From contig NZ_ABOX02000019.1 in assembly GCF_000172555.1 (NCBI RefSeq), forward strand, positions 52,442 to 116,441: a DNA stretch of 64,000 nt, written 5' to 3'. Position numbers and translations under genes: made by a program. Below the pieces are notes generated by a model that saw only the letters and a program-made list of their open reading frames with translations, was not told the DNA's origin and searched no databases. Of this stretch, positions 27,358-36,929 are shown piece after piece (within the stretch, counting starts at the first letter, position 1; every line of letters starts with the position of its first letter). The DNA is from Pedosphaera parvula Ellin514. Lineage in GTDB: Bacteria; Verrucomicrobiota; Verrucomicrobiia; Limisphaerales; Pedosphaeraceae.

Positions 27358-27774
27358 TCCGCGCACAAAGAATCCTTCAAATTTGGTATTCTAATAACAT
27401 CGATTGTCGCGAGTCTGGCCGTGGTTTTTATCGGAGCGCAACTGGTCAAATCAGCGGGGGAAACTTTTCGCGGCCGGAACACCTATACTCAATGCTTCAC
27501 ATTGATAGCATATACGATAGGTCCGATGCTCCCGGTACGAATGCTTGACGCTCTGCCGGCCATGAATCCATGGATTACCCTGTGTATGGGAATGGTGCTT
27601 TCCCTCTCGGTGCTGTACCATCGATTTCCCAGGCTGCTTGATCCAGATCCGCCGCAGTCGCAGTCCTTCGGCCTTTATCGCATAGGCGGGGTATTGCTGA
27701 TTATCAGCAGCGGATTGGCGAGGGTGCTTACCGAGCTGGTCTCGATGCAAGGTAAGCTCACTCTCTTCCCTTAA
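27358..27774 (+). pseudogene. Truncated YIP1-family membrane protein
   Basis: The open frame from 27358 (GTG possible at 27421) encodes 117-138 residues with three membrane helices. It matches only the C-terminal part of YIP1-family proteins: IGAQLVKSAGETFRGRNTY, AYTIGPMLPVRMLDALPA and a final helix pair. In the same frame upstream are TGA at 27331 and 27355. The N-terminal half of the family is not visible in any frame back to 27160. It may be a decayed gene, or a short family member starting with GTG. The upstream 200 bases otherwise hold no gene. Confidence 0.5.
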
Positions 27775-27784
27775 ACCGGGGGTG

Positions 27785-29647
27785 CTAACTGGATTTTGAT
27801 TTGGCCCTTCGATCGAGCGTCGCCACGGCTTTCTTTATTACCCATTCGGACTTTTCCAATGCTGTCTGGGCGGTGGCATAATCCACGCCTTTCAATTCTT
27901 GAATAATTCTTACGGCGCGGTCACGCAGCTTGGTGTTTGAAGGATTCAGGTCTACCATCAAATTGCTGACGACTTTGCCGATACGAACCATGGCCAGCGT
28001 GGTGAAAATATTCAGGATGAGCTTGGTGGCCGTGCCGGCTTTGAGACGAGTGGAGCCGGTGAGCAGTTCGGGTCCCACATTGGGAGTGATCACAATATCG
28101 GGCCGGGCATCCCCCGGAATGTTTAAGAAAGGATTAAAGCCGACGAGTATTGTCCTGGCTCCGCGACCTTTTGCTTCACCCAACGCACCCCAAACGAACG
28201 GGGTGCGACCACTGGCCGCGATTCCGACCACCACGTCCTTGCTGGTTACGGAACGAAATTCTATGGCTCTGGCACCGGCAACCGGATCATCTTCGGCTCC
28301 TTCAACAGAACGCCAAAGGGCACCCTGGCCACCGGCAATAATTCCCTGAACCATCTCAGGATCGCTACGAAAAGTGGGGGGACATTCGCTGGCATCGAGC
28401 ACTCCCAGGCGACCGCTGGTGCCTGCGCCAACATAGAAAAGTCTGCCACCTTTTTTGAATGCCTGGGAAATGTATTTTACCGCCTGCTCGATGTGATCGC
28501 GCTCCTGCAGAATTGCCTGGGGAATCGCGGCGTCTTCCGACAACATCAGTTCGATGGACTGAGAGAGCGGCAGTTTATCCAGGTTCAGGGAGCGTGGATT
28601 GCGCTGTTCCGTGGGAGAAAGTTTTGCCATCTGGGACAAGGGCAATTCGGGAACGTGCGACTTAACAATTGTTTTCCTGGTGGACCGGACTGGCTTCAGC
28701 GATGCCGAGTGGCCACTCCAAATCTTTTGGGCCAGAATGACAGCGCCCCAGACACTCTCCCGCTCAAGAGGGGTAACCTGCGCGCCAGGCCAGAGCTTTT
28801 TGAGTTTATTGGAAATGCCCCTGGTAAATTGCGGCTGCTTCAAAAGAACGCTGCCCGAGAGAATAAAATGAACCGGCGCTTTCGGATTCGCCAATTGCCT
28901 AGCACAAGCAACTGCGTCTTCCACCAAGCTGGACTCGGCACTGGCAAGAATATCAGCCGCAATCTTATCGCCTTTTTTCCAGGCGACAAAAACCTCCGTG
29001 GCCAGGCTGGCGATGGTGGTTTTGTTGGCTGCCTGAGCCCAGGCAATCAGTTCATTAGGCTCGTTTAGTTCCAGTCGATGCAAAAGCTGCTGACCGAGCC
29101 GGGCCCAGGCGCCGTCGCGGTCATAGTAGAATACGACTGCCTTCAGGGCACGGAGACCAATTTCGTAACCACTCCCTTTATCGCCTAGAATATGTCCCCA
29201 GCCGCCGATCTTGCCGGTCTTGCCCGCCCGATTGCGGCCATAGCAGCAGGAGCCAGTTCCGCTAAGCATCAATATTCGTGCTTCAGCGTCTTCAACGTCC
29301 TTTTCGTCCGTGGCAGTCAGCGCTGTTTCCAGATCGTTGGTCGCGTACGCGGGGATTTGAGTCCAGACCTTGGAGGCAGCGTTGCGAATGCGTTCCCAAT
29401 CGTTCTCAGTGCGTGCACCAGCCATGCCGATCGCCAAAGCATCGGGCTGCGGAAAAGCCTCAGCGATGGAGCGCAGGAGGCGAACCAGTTGAGCATCGTT
29501 GAGGAGTTTTACATTTGCTGGCCCGGCTTCAAATCGATGAAGAAAATGCCTGCGGGCGTCGGCAAGCAGGGCCACGGTACGAGTGCCGCCCCCTTCGATA
29601 CCTAGGAACAACGGTCTGGCAGGCTGTTTTGTACTACTAATTGTCAT
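27785..29647 (-). CDS. murQ: Fused amino-sugar kinase and N-acetylmuramate-6-phosphate etherase
   Basis: A 620-residue two-domain enzyme. Residues 1-305 are a BadF/BcrA-type ATPase related to N-acetylglucosamine/MurNAc kinases: GIEGGGTRTVALLAD (phosphate 1 loop), GMAGARTENDW, LMLSGTGSCCYG and GGWGHILGDKGSGYEIG. Residues about 340-620 are MurQ: RNPRSLNLDKLPL, YVGAGTSGRLGVLDASECPP, IIAGG and GIAASGRTPFV, followed by FNP and ATKLILNIFTT. Its C-terminal end reads VRIIQEL. MurQ cleaves the lactyl ether of MurNAc-6-phosphate to give GlcNAc-6-phosphate. With the kinase on the same chain, free MurNAc (or GlcNAc) from wall turnover could be phosphorylated and then etherase-cleaved without release. No frameshift is seen. 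Confidence 0.92.
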   Translation of the reverse strand: MTISSTKQPARPLFLGIEGGGTRTVALLADARRHFLHRFEAGPANVKLLNDAQLVRLLRSIAEAFPQPDALAIGMAGARTENDWERIRNAASKVWTQIPAYATNDLETALTATDEKDVEDAEARILMLSGTGSCCYGRNRAGKTGKIGGWGHILGDKGSGYEIGLRALKAVVFYYDRDGAWARLGQQLLHRLELNEPNELIAWAQAANKTTIASLATEVFVAWKKGDKIAADILASAESSLVEDAVACARQLANPKAPVHFILSGSVLLKQPQFTRGISNKLKKLWPGAQVTPLERESVWGAVILAQKIWSGHSASLKPVRSTRKTIVKSHVPELPLSQMAKLSPTEQRNPRSLNLDKLPLSQSIELMLSEDAAIPQAILQERDHIEQAVKYISQAFKKGGRLFYVGAGTSGRLGVLDASECPPTFRSDPEMVQGIIAGGQGALWRSVEGAEDDPVAGARAIEFRSVTSKDVVVGIAASGRTPFVWGALGEAKGRGARTILVGFNPFLNIPGDARPDIVITPNVGPELLTGSTRLKAGTATKLILNIFTTLAMVRIGKVVSNLMVDLNPSNTKLRDRAVRIIQELKGVDYATAQTALEKSEWVIKKAVATLDRRAKSKSS

Positions 29648-29820
29648 TGACGCGGATTATCTTTAAATCCTTATTTTTTCAAAGCAATAAAGTGCTCAGT
29701 AATGTAAGTATTTGATGTAATATTGAATGTAATCGGGAAACCTGTATCCTGATGGGTGGTGCCCGTCCGGTCGGTCTAAAATGTTTTGAGTAAAGGAGGA
29801 TACGAGGTTAATACTTAATT

Positions 29821-30078
29821 ATGACTGGAACGGAACAGAGTATTTTGCAAACCCTGGTTGAGCTGGATGAAAAGGTGAAAGCCATGCCCACAACCAATCC
29901 CAAGCCAAATCTGCTGCCGGTTTTTGCCAGGCTGGATGAGCTGACGCGCCAATTACCAGTTCAGACTGCACCCGAGTTGCTCCATTATCTTCATAAAAAG
30001 AGTTATCAGAAGGCTCGTCTATTTCTTGAAGGTCAGGATGCTGAAAATGCACGTGGCAATTGCCATGGACATCAATAA
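29821..30078 (+). CDS. Small conserved-looking protein before mnmE
   Basis: An 85-residue soluble protein with no known domain. It is helical in outline (LQTLVELDEKVKAMPT, then LLPVFARLDELTRQLP and LLHYLHKKSYQKARLFLEG). It ends in a short His/Gly tail. An AAAGGAGG lies 21 bases before the ATG, too far for an ideal site. It ends 16 bases before mnmE, so the two are probably co-transcribed; its function may relate to translation, but only by position. Confidence 0.6.
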   Translation: MTGTEQSILQTLVELDEKVKAMPTTNPKPNLLPVFARLDELTRQLPVQTAPELLHYLHKKSYQKARLFLEGQDAENARGNCHGHQ

Positions 30079-30094
30079 CTGAGCCGCGGCCACA

Positions 30095-31468
30095 ATGCTA
30101 CTCGATGACACCATTGCCGCCATCGCAACTCCTTTGGGTGAAGGTGGGTTGGCCGTTATTCGTCTTTCAGGGCGGGAAGCGTTAAGCATTGCGGACAAGA
30201 GCTTTCAACCCGTTGGCAAGTCTTCAATAAATCCGTCTGCTGCGCCGACTCACACGATCCATTATGGAAGAATCATTCGTCACGGACAGAGCGTGGACGA
30301 GGTCTTGTTGGCGGTCATGCGTGCACCAAGGACGTTGACCCGTGAAGATGTGGTGGAGATTACCTGCCACGGAGGTTTGCTGCCGGCGAAGCTGGTTTTG
30401 GACACCGTGTTGGAAAATGGCGCGAGGCTGGCGGAGCCCGGCGAATTTACGAAGCGGGCTTTTCTGAATGGCCGTATCGACCTGGCTCAAGCCGAAGCGG
30501 TGGCTGATTTAATTCACGCCCGGACGGAATTGGCCCTTACTGCCGCGAATGAACAACTCGCAGGGAAGCTTTCCCAAAGGATTAATGCTCTGCGGGATGA
30601 CATGGTAAAAACGCTCGCGCATGTGGAAGCTCATATCGATTTTCCAGACGAGGACATCTCACCCGACACAAAGGTTAAATTAATTGGAAGATTGGAGCGG
30701 GGCCTGGAGTTTATGGAGGAACTGCTTCGCACTTCCAATGAGGGGCAGATTTTACGCCGGGGCATTCGTGCTGCGATCATAGGGCGTCCGAACGCGGGGA
30801 AATCGAGTTTGCTCAATCAACTGTTGGGGCGAGACCGCGCGATTGTTTCTCACATACCTGGGACAACCCGGGATACGATTGAAGAGACGGCCAATGTGCG
30901 TGGATTGCCGATTGTTTTTGTCGATACAGCGGGATTGCGCGAAGCGGGAGATGAAATCGAGGTTGAAGGAATCCGACGCAGCCGTGAGACATTGTCGAAG
31001 GCGGAGTTTATTTTGCACGTGTTGGATGCGTCCGAGCCGCTGACGATGGCGGATGAGAATTACCTGGCAGAGTTCAGCGACAAGAAGCGAATCCTTGTTC
31101 GCAACAAAATGGATTTACCGGCGAAGCTGGATTTGCAAACGGGAATTCATGCTCCTGTGGTTGAGGTGTGTTGCCTGAGCGGGAAGGGGATTGAAACTCT
31201 AAAGGATGCCATCAAATCAATGGTGTGGGCAGGAGAAATCCGGGCGGAAATGTTGCAAGTGATGATTAATTCGCGTCACCAGGAGGCACTGAATCGCGCC
31301 CGGTCAGCCACACAGCGAACCATCACGGCGCTCAAGGGGGATGAGACGTTGGAGTTGGTCGCAATGGATTTACGGATTGCGGTGAATGCGGTCGGCGAAA
31401 TTGTAGGCAAGACCACGACCGAGGATATATTGGATTCGATTTTCAGTCAGTTTTGTATCGGGAAGTGA
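30095..31468 (+). CDS. mnmE: tRNA modification GTPase MnmE
   Basis: A 457-residue enzyme that, with MnmG, installs the 5-carboxymethylaminomethyl group on U34 of certain tRNAs. The N-terminal tetrahydrofolate-binding domain (about 1-120) has DTIAAIATPLGEGGLAVIRLSG split at its start and EPGEFTKRAFLNGR. The GTPase domain (about 220-380) carries GRPNAGKSSLLNQLLG, the K-loop region SHIPGTTRDTIEE, DTAG and RNKMD. The C-terminus ends in FCIGK, with the catalytic Cys (CxGK). MnmG is not in the window. An 85-residue ORF precedes it by 16 bases. Confidence 0.96.
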   Translation: MLLDDTIAAIATPLGEGGLAVIRLSGREALSIADKSFQPVGKSSINPSAAPTHTIHYGRIIRHGQSVDEVLLAVMRAPRTLTREDVVEITCHGGLLPAKLVLDTVLENGARLAEPGEFTKRAFLNGRIDLAQAEAVADLIHARTELALTAANEQLAGKLSQRINALRDDMVKTLAHVEAHIDFPDEDISPDTKVKLIGRLERGLEFMEELLRTSNEGQILRRGIRAAIIGRPNAGKSSLLNQLLGRDRAIVSHIPGTTRDTIEETANVRGLPIVFVDTAGLREAGDEIEVEGIRRSRETLSKAEFILHVLDASEPLTMADENYLAEFSDKKRILVRNKMDLPAKLDLQTGIHAPVVEVCCLSGKGIETLKDAIKSMVWAGEIRAEMLQVMINSRHQEALNRARSATQRTITALKGDETLELVAMDLRIAVNAVGEIVGKTTTEDILDSIFSQFCIGK

Positions 31469-31505
31469 GCCGGAGCGGAAAAATAGATAAAGTCAAATGC
31501 GTTCC

Positions 31506-32882
31506 TCACAACAATTGCAGTTCTCCAAGCATTGTTGGGATGAGTTCTGAAACCGTGGGGTGTATGTGCATAGCCCGTTGCAAAACAGAGAAGGGGGCCT
31601 TGGCATACATGGTGTCCAGGATGCAATGAATGACTTCGTCGCCGCCAGTGCCCAGTATTGCCGCGCCGAGGATTTGCTTCGTTTCATTGTCGATTACAAC
31701 CTGCATGAGACCCAGAGTCTCACCCTTTTCCACCGCACGCATGACGTGCGTCATGGGGCGGGTGCCAATCAGCGCCGGGCGCCCGGATTTTCGGACTTGA
31801 TCCACCGTCATGCCCGCTCTGCCGAGTGGCGGATCGATGTAGAGTGCATAGGCGGGAATACGGTCGCTCACTTTGCGCGATTCCTTATCCAATAAGTTGG
31901 CCGCCACGATTTCAAAGTCATTGTACGCCGTGTGAGTGAAAGCGCCCTTCCCATTGCAATCGCCCAAAGCCCAGACACCGGGAACGTTGGTTTTAAGTTC
32001 ATCATCCACCACGAGGTAGCCATGCTTGTCCACGCGGATGCCTGCCTTGTCCAAGCCAAGATCATCTGTATTTGGCTGACGCCCGACCGCCAGCAACAGG
32101 TGCGACCCGGTTACCTCCGGCGGGCCCTCTGCACAATCGAGCCCGGCTGTGATTTGTCCTCCTTTTCTTCCAAAGCTGATGCAGGTGGCGTTCAGACGTA
32201 TGTCAATTCCCTCATGTTCCAAAATGTCTTTGATGGCGGCGGAAACATTTTCATCTTCATGTTGAATCAAACGGGGCGCCATTTCGACTATGGTCACGCG
32301 GCTTCCAAAACGGCGGAACATTTGTCCAAACTCCAACCCGATATAACTGCCTCCGATTGTGATGAGATGCTCGGGAACCAAATCGATGTTTAACAGCGAT
32401 GAGTTTGTGGTAAAGGGAACCTGGTCGATTCCCGGCAAAGCCGGTATGCGTGCCCGTGTGCCCACATTGATAAAAGTCCGCTCTGCACCAAGCACTGTGT
32501 CACCCACTCTCACGGTGTGAGCCGATTCGAATCGCGCCGATCCCAGGTAGACCGTGCAGTTGCGCATGTTTCGAAGCCATGATTCAACTGATTTGCTTGA
32601 ATTATTTACGATCTCATCCTTCCGGGCCTTGACCCGTTTCATGTCCACGCTGACTTGCCCATTAATGACAACTCCAAAATCGCCAGCGCGTCGTGCGAGA
32701 TGTGCGGCATAGGCACTTGCCACCATTGTTTTTGTGGGGGTGCAGCCCGTGTTGACACAGGTACCGCCGAACCGTTCCCGTTCGATAATTGCGACCTTCA
32801 TGCCAGCCTGGCTCAAACGCTCTGCCAGAGATGGTCCTGCCTGGCCGGTGCCGATGATGATTGCGTCGTAAGTAACTGTCAT
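31506..32882 (-). CDS. FAD-dependent pyridine nucleotide-disulfide oxidoreductase
   Basis: A 458-residue class I flavin disulfide reductase. It has the FAD-binding GTGQAGPSLAERLSQAG, the redox pair in GGTCVNTGCTPTKTMVASA, an NAD(P)-binding GGSYIGLEFGQMFRRFG, the second FAD motif WALGDCNGKGAFTH and the dimer-interface HPTVSELIPT. It looks like mercuric-reductase-like proteins, but there is no N-terminal metal-binding domain and no C-terminal Cys-Cys pair, so mercury reduction is unlikely. The ATG at 32882 follows GAGGGG by about five bases; the frame extends 15 codons further without merit. It converges with mnmE. Confidence 0.87.
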   Translation of the reverse strand: MTVTYDAIIIGTGQAGPSLAERLSQAGMKVAIIERERFGGTCVNTGCTPTKTMVASAYAAHLARRAGDFGVVINGQVSVDMKRVKARKDEIVNNSSKSVESWLRNMRNCTVYLGSARFESAHTVRVGDTVLGAERTFINVGTRARIPALPGIDQVPFTTNSSLLNIDLVPEHLITIGGSYIGLEFGQMFRRFGSRVTIVEMAPRLIQHEDENVSAAIKDILEHEGIDIRLNATCISFGRKGGQITAGLDCAEGPPEVTGSHLLLAVGRQPNTDDLGLDKAGIRVDKHGYLVVDDELKTNVPGVWALGDCNGKGAFTHTAYNDFEIVAANLLDKESRKVSDRIPAYALYIDPPLGRAGMTVDQVRKSGRPALIGTRPMTHVMRAVEKGETLGLMQVVIDNETKQILGAAILGTGGDEVIHCILDTMYAKAPFSVLQRAMHIHPTVSELIPTMLGELQLL

Positions 32883-33068
32883 AACCCCTCGCAGGCGTAA
32901 CGTTCCCCAGTCGTAATGCGCATTCAACTATATTGTTTCAAGAATGTTGTCTTCTGAACTTTGTGAAATCCCAATCTGGCTCATCAATGATGTCATCAAA
33001 CTCCTGGTTTCATTCTGGTTACAATTGCCTGCTTGGCGTTTCTTGAGGCAAGCTGCTAGGCTGTCTTC

Positions 33069-34001
33069 ATGAGTGATTTGTTGATCGGCCTTCTTGGCGT
33101 TCTGGTAGCCACTAACCAGCCGGCAGCCATCAGCAATCTTGCCAATCAAACTGTTGGCATTTCTGTCGCGGTTCCGAACGACCCAGTTGAAAAGGAATTC
33201 CAGAAAGTGATGCAGGAAGATGATGCCGCCCAGGCCGAAGTGGATAAATGGCGTCAAGAAAGTAAAACCGTCAGCAAGAAAACCGGAGAGGCATCCAGCT
33301 CTGATCTTGGCGAACGGATACGAAAGCGTTTGGTCCCAGTCAGAAAATCGTATGATGAATTAATTCACCGCTACCCTGATTATGCTCCTGCCCGCCTGAC
33401 CTATGGCAGTTTCCTGAATCAGACGGGCGATGAACATGCTGCCTCCCAACAATGGGAGAAAGCCCGCGAACTGGATCCAAAGAATGGCGCTTCCTGGAAT
33501 AATCTGGCCAATTATTACGGTGAACACGGCCCCGTAAAGAAGGCTTTCGAGTATTACTCCAAAGCGATCGAAATCGATCCGGTTGAACCTCTTTACCTGA
33601 GCAACTTTGCCGACACCGTCTCCCTCTTTCGCAAGGAAGCGATGGTTTATTACCACCTGGATGAACAACAAGTGTTTATAAAGGCACTGGGACTTTACCA
33701 GCAGGCTTTGAAGCTCGACCCGAAGAACTTCAAATTAGCCCAGGATCTGGCACAAACATATTATGGGATTAAACCAACTCCGACTGATGCCGCCCTGAAC
33801 GCCTGGACCAATGTTTTAAATCTTGCTGCCAGTGATTTCGAAAAGCAGGGGGTTTATCTTCATCTTGCCCGTTTCAAACTCAACGCAAACCGATTTGATG
33901 AAGCTCGCGAACAGCTTAAGGACGTCACTGATGAAAGTTACCAGGAGCGGAAGCGGAGTCTTTTGAAGAATATTGAAGCCAGGCAGCCCAAATCGAATTA
34001 A
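33069..34001 (+). CDS. Tetratricopeptide repeat protein
   Basis: A 310-residue protein. The first 17 or so residues (MSDLLIGLLGVLVATNQPAA) could be a signal peptide or membrane anchor. A Lys/Glu-rich stretch follows (about 40-95), then TPR repeats: YAPARLTYGSFLNQTGDEHAASQQW split over 105-130, NGASWNNLANYYGEHG and AFEYYSKAIEIDP, with further weaker repeats to about 290. TPR proteins act as protein-binding scaffolds, so no specific role can be given. It stands opposite the disulfide reductase gene. Confidence 0.8.
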   Translation: MSDLLIGLLGVLVATNQPAAISNLANQTVGISVAVPNDPVEKEFQKVMQEDDAAQAEVDKWRQESKTVSKKTGEASSSDLGERIRKRLVPVRKSYDELIHRYPDYAPARLTYGSFLNQTGDEHAASQQWEKARELDPKNGASWNNLANYYGEHGPVKKAFEYYSKAIEIDPVEPLYLSNFADTVSLFRKEAMVYYHLDEQQVFIKALGLYQQALKLDPKNFKLAQDLAQTYYGIKPTPTDAALNAWTNVLNLAASDFEKQGVYLHLARFKLNANRFDEAREQLKDVTDESYQERKRSLLKNIEARQPKSN

Positions 34002-34177
34002 CTGGATAGGCAACAGACTCTGCACTTCCTTCCTGTAAACTGAGCCATCCAATTCTCCCAAAAGCTGCCAGACAATGTAGCTTTTGCCGCTATGCCATGA
34101 TTTGGTGCCGCTGATTTTCAAGGTTGGACATTGGCAAAAGCTTGCCTTGGCCTCTCCACGTATTACTTTATGCGGAG

Positions 34178-34984
34178 GTGAAGATTCTGTTTATTGGAGA
34201 TATTGTGGGCGAACCAGGGCGGCGGGCGGTGAAAGAACTCCTCCCTCGTTTGCGTCGGCAGCATGAATTGGATGTTATCATAGCCAACGGAGAAAACTCC
34301 GCGGGTGGTTCCGGTATTACTCCCAAGACTGCGGAGGAAATTTTTGCTGCTGGCGTCCACATTATAACCAGCGGTGACCATCTCTGGGATCAAAAGGAAG
34401 TCATTGGTTTGCTCCAAAATGAATCCCGTTTTATCCGCCCGCTCAATTATCCTCAGGGGACGCCTGGCCAGGGCAGTTACATCTTTCAACCTCCCAGCCA
34501 GGCACCCGTGGCCATTCTTAACCTGCAAGGCCGCACCTTCATGCCACCTCTGGAGAATCCCTTCACCTACGCACGAGCAGAAGTCGAGAAGTTGCGCCAA
34601 AAAGCGAAGATCATTTTTGTCGATTTCCATGCGGAAGCAACCTCTGAGAAAATTGCACTGGCCCGCATGCTGGATGGCCAGGTCAGTGCAGTCGTCGGCA
34701 CCCATACCCATGTCCAGACGGCGGATGAACAAGTCTTTCCCGGAGGCACAGCTTATTTAACCGATGCCGGCTTCACCGGTCCGCACGATAGCGTCATTGG
34801 CCGTGACATTGATGCCGTCGTCAAGCGCTTTTTAACACTCCAGCCGCAACGTTTCACGGTCGCCGAAAATGGAGTGAAGCTGCAAGGCGCGGTTGTGGAT
34901 ATCGAAGAAACCACCGGTCGTGCCCGCAGCATTATTCGTATTTCAGAATCCATTCCCAATCGTCCCGTCGAACAACAATCTTGA
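34178..34984 (+). CDS. TIGR00282 metallophosphoesterase, YmdB-like
   Basis: About 268 residues from GTG at 34178 (VKILFIGDIVGEPGRRAV). It has the metallophosphoesterase ligands GDIVGEPG, IIANGENSAGG, TSGDHLWDQKE, VDFHAEATSEK and VVGTHTHVQTADE. YmdB of Bacillus hydrolyses 2',3'-cyclic nucleotides. A longer frame opens at 34124, but those 18 residues lack family character. In many bacteria the gene neighbours rny, which is not seen here. It is 68 bases from xseA on the same strand. Confidence 0.88.
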   Translation: MKILFIGDIVGEPGRRAVKELLPRLRRQHELDVIIANGENSAGGSGITPKTAEEIFAAGVHIITSGDHLWDQKEVIGLLQNESRFIRPLNYPQGTPGQGSYIFQPPSQAPVAILNLQGRTFMPPLENPFTYARAEVEKLRQKAKIIFVDFHAEATSEKIALARMLDGQVSAVVGTHTHVQTADEQVFPGGTAYLTDAGFTGPHDSVIGRDIDAVVKRFLTLQPQRFTVAENGVKLQGAVVDIEETTGRARSIIRISESIPNRPVEQQS

Positions 34985-35052
34985 GCCTCAGCCATATAAA
35001 TGGAGCTCATGGTGGCGGTTGTATGGCAAAAGAAGTAAATTAAGGTCGTAAC

Positions 35053-36462
35053 ATGGCCAAGCCAGTCAAATCACAATGGGATTTTGGTGAGTTGTTTCCC
35101 CGGGAAGCAACCCGCACTGTGCTCACCGTTTCCGAAGTGACTTCCAAGGTAAAGGGATTGCTTGAACGCCAGATTGGCCAGGTTTGGGTGACTGGTGAAG
35201 TGACCAACTTTCGCGCGCAAAGTTCCGGCCACTTTTATTTCACCATCAAGGATGTTGAATCGCAACTCAGTTGTGTTTTGTTTCGCAATGATGCCCGGGA
35301 CAGCCGCAATTTCATTCAAGACGGCCGCAAAGTCATCCTGCAAGGTGAGCTCACGGTTTATGTTCCCCGTGGTCAGTATCAAATGCGGGTCACCGCCGTC
35401 GAACTGCAGGGTGTTGGGGCATTGCAAGCCGCGTTCGAGAAGCTGAAACAAAAACTGAACACGGAAGGGTTATTCGCCCAGGAACGCAAGCGCGCCCTGC
35501 CACGTTTCCCGCAGTGTATCGGCATCGTTACTTCCCCGACCGGCGCGGCTATTCGCGATGTCCTGCACGTCATTCAACGCCGCAATCCGGCGTTGGAAAT
35601 AATTCTCGCTCCTTGCCGCGTGCAAGGGCAGGGGGCGGCTGAGGAAATCGCCGCTTCGATCCGGCTACTCAATGAATGGAATTCGAAAATGTCTCCTGCG
35701 TCAGGCCAGCCACTTGACCTCATACTGATTACCCGCGGTGGCGGCAGTCTCGAAGATCTTTGGGCGTTTAACGAAGAAGTTGTCGCCCGCGCCATTTTTG
35801 AATCACAACTCCCCGTGGTCTCCGCCGTCGGCCATGAAATTGATTTCACAATCAGTGATTTTGTTGCTGATTTCCGGGCCGCCACTCCCAGCGCGGCTGC
35901 TGAAATCATCACTCAGGACGTGGTTGCCAGTTGTCAGTTCCTTTCCGCAGTGAACGCCCGCATGCGCGAACTTTTCCGCCAGCGCCTCGAGGATAAGGAG
36001 TACGAGATGGTGCATCTTTTGCAACGACTCCAGCGCACGCATCCCAGTCGTCGCGTTAACGAATTCCTGCAACACCTTGATGACCTGAGATCCAGTCTGC
36101 TGCGCTGCGCCAAGCACGGTGTTCGCAATCAGCAAACGGACTGGCGAAACCTTTTTGAGCGACTCCAACGCGTGCGTCCACGTCAGTTGCTCAAGCAGCG
36201 CCGGGAATTGCTCAATCAAGCGCAAAATCGCTTGCATGAACAGGCGGGCCACCACTTGCAGAATTGCCAGAGCCGCTTGGCCACCCTTAACGCACGGTTG
36301 CGCCTGCTAGGCCCTGAACAAGTTCTCGCGCGTGGCTATTCCATTACCCTGGATGCGGAAACTGGCGCACTCATCTACTCTGACAAGCAAGTAAGAGCGG
36401 GGCAAAAACTCAAGACGCGGTTAAAGACCGGCGAGGTTCGCAGCACAGTAGATGATGGGTAA
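35053..36462 (+). CDS. xseA: Exodeoxyribonuclease VII large subunit
   Basis: A 469-residue subunit of the single-strand DNA exonuclease VII. The N-terminal OB fold (about 28-120) has VWVTGEVTNFRAQSSGHFYF. The catalytic domain follows with FPQCIGIVTSPTGAAIRDVL, ITRGGGSLEDLWAFNEE and VSAVGHEIDFTISDFVADFRA, where Asp and His residues are conserved. A long Arg/Gln-rich coiled region (about 290-420) and the end LARGYSITLD complete it. Its partner xseB starts 1478 bases downstream, after two small lineage-type genes, rather than next to it. Confidence 0.95.
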   Translation: MAKPVKSQWDFGELFPREATRTVLTVSEVTSKVKGLLERQIGQVWVTGEVTNFRAQSSGHFYFTIKDVESQLSCVLFRNDARDSRNFIQDGRKVILQGELTVYVPRGQYQMRVTAVELQGVGALQAAFEKLKQKLNTEGLFAQERKRALPRFPQCIGIVTSPTGAAIRDVLHVIQRRNPALEIILAPCRVQGQGAAEEIAASIRLLNEWNSKMSPASGQPLDLILITRGGGSLEDLWAFNEEVVARAIFESQLPVVSAVGHEIDFTISDFVADFRAATPSAAAEIITQDVVASCQFLSAVNARMRELFRQRLEDKEYEMVHLLQRLQRTHPSRRVNEFLQHLDDLRSSLLRCAKHGVRNQQTDWRNLFERLQRVRPRQLLKQRRELLNQAQNRLHEQAGHHLQNCQSRLATLNARLRLLGPEQVLARGYSITLDAETGALIYSDKQVRAGQKLKTRLKTGEVRSTVDDG

Positions 36463-36572
36463 CTGCGTAACGCAGTTCTGTGGCAAAGTACGATCCGCGA
36501 TCTTGATTAGCTTCCCGTTAAAAAAGACCTTGTGATTTGCGCGAATTATTTGGATTGTGATGGCTTACTTAC

Positions 36573-36929
36573 ATGATGAAGCCAATTGTTCGATCAGCCG
36601 CTCTCTTGATTCTCCTGGCTTCCTTGCTCGGTTGCGATTCCAACACTTCGACGTATGTCCGCGTCCGAAACGAATCGGGCGCAGACTTTTCGAACGTGGT
36701 GGTGAATGAAAACAAGTTCGGCGATATCAAGAGTGGGGAAGCAACGGAATATCAAATTCTAGCCATGGCGTATCCGGATCCTTACCTGAGCCTCTCCATT
36801 GGCACCAATCGACTGAAGGCCGAGCCTGCGAAGTATCAAGGTGAGCAGGCACTTGGGCCTGGACGTTTCACTTATGTTGTGAATGCAAAGGATTTAAAGC
36901 TCAGCGTCAGTTCGCAAAAGGATAAATAG
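36573..36929 (+). CDS. Putative lipoprotein
   Basis: A 118-residue protein with a lipoprotein signal: basic start, LLILLASLLGC (lipobox LLGC, Cys at about 21). The mature part is about 98 residues, predicted as beta strands (STYVRVRNESGADFSNVVV). I recognise no family. It lies between xseA and xseB. Lnt for N-acylation is encoded at 21357-23075. The double ATG at 36573-36578 leaves the exact start open by one codon. Confidence 0.7.
   Translation: MMKPIVRSAALLILLASLLGCDSNTSTYVRVRNESGADFSNVVVNENKFGDIKSGEATEYQILAMAYPDPYLSLSIGTNRLKAEPAKYQGEQALGPGRFTYVVNAKDLKLSVSSQKDK

Noticed and set aside
31506..32882. Mercuric reductase
   Set aside because: The redox pair is present, but the C-terminal Cys-Cys and the N-terminal metal domain are absent, and no other mer gene is near.
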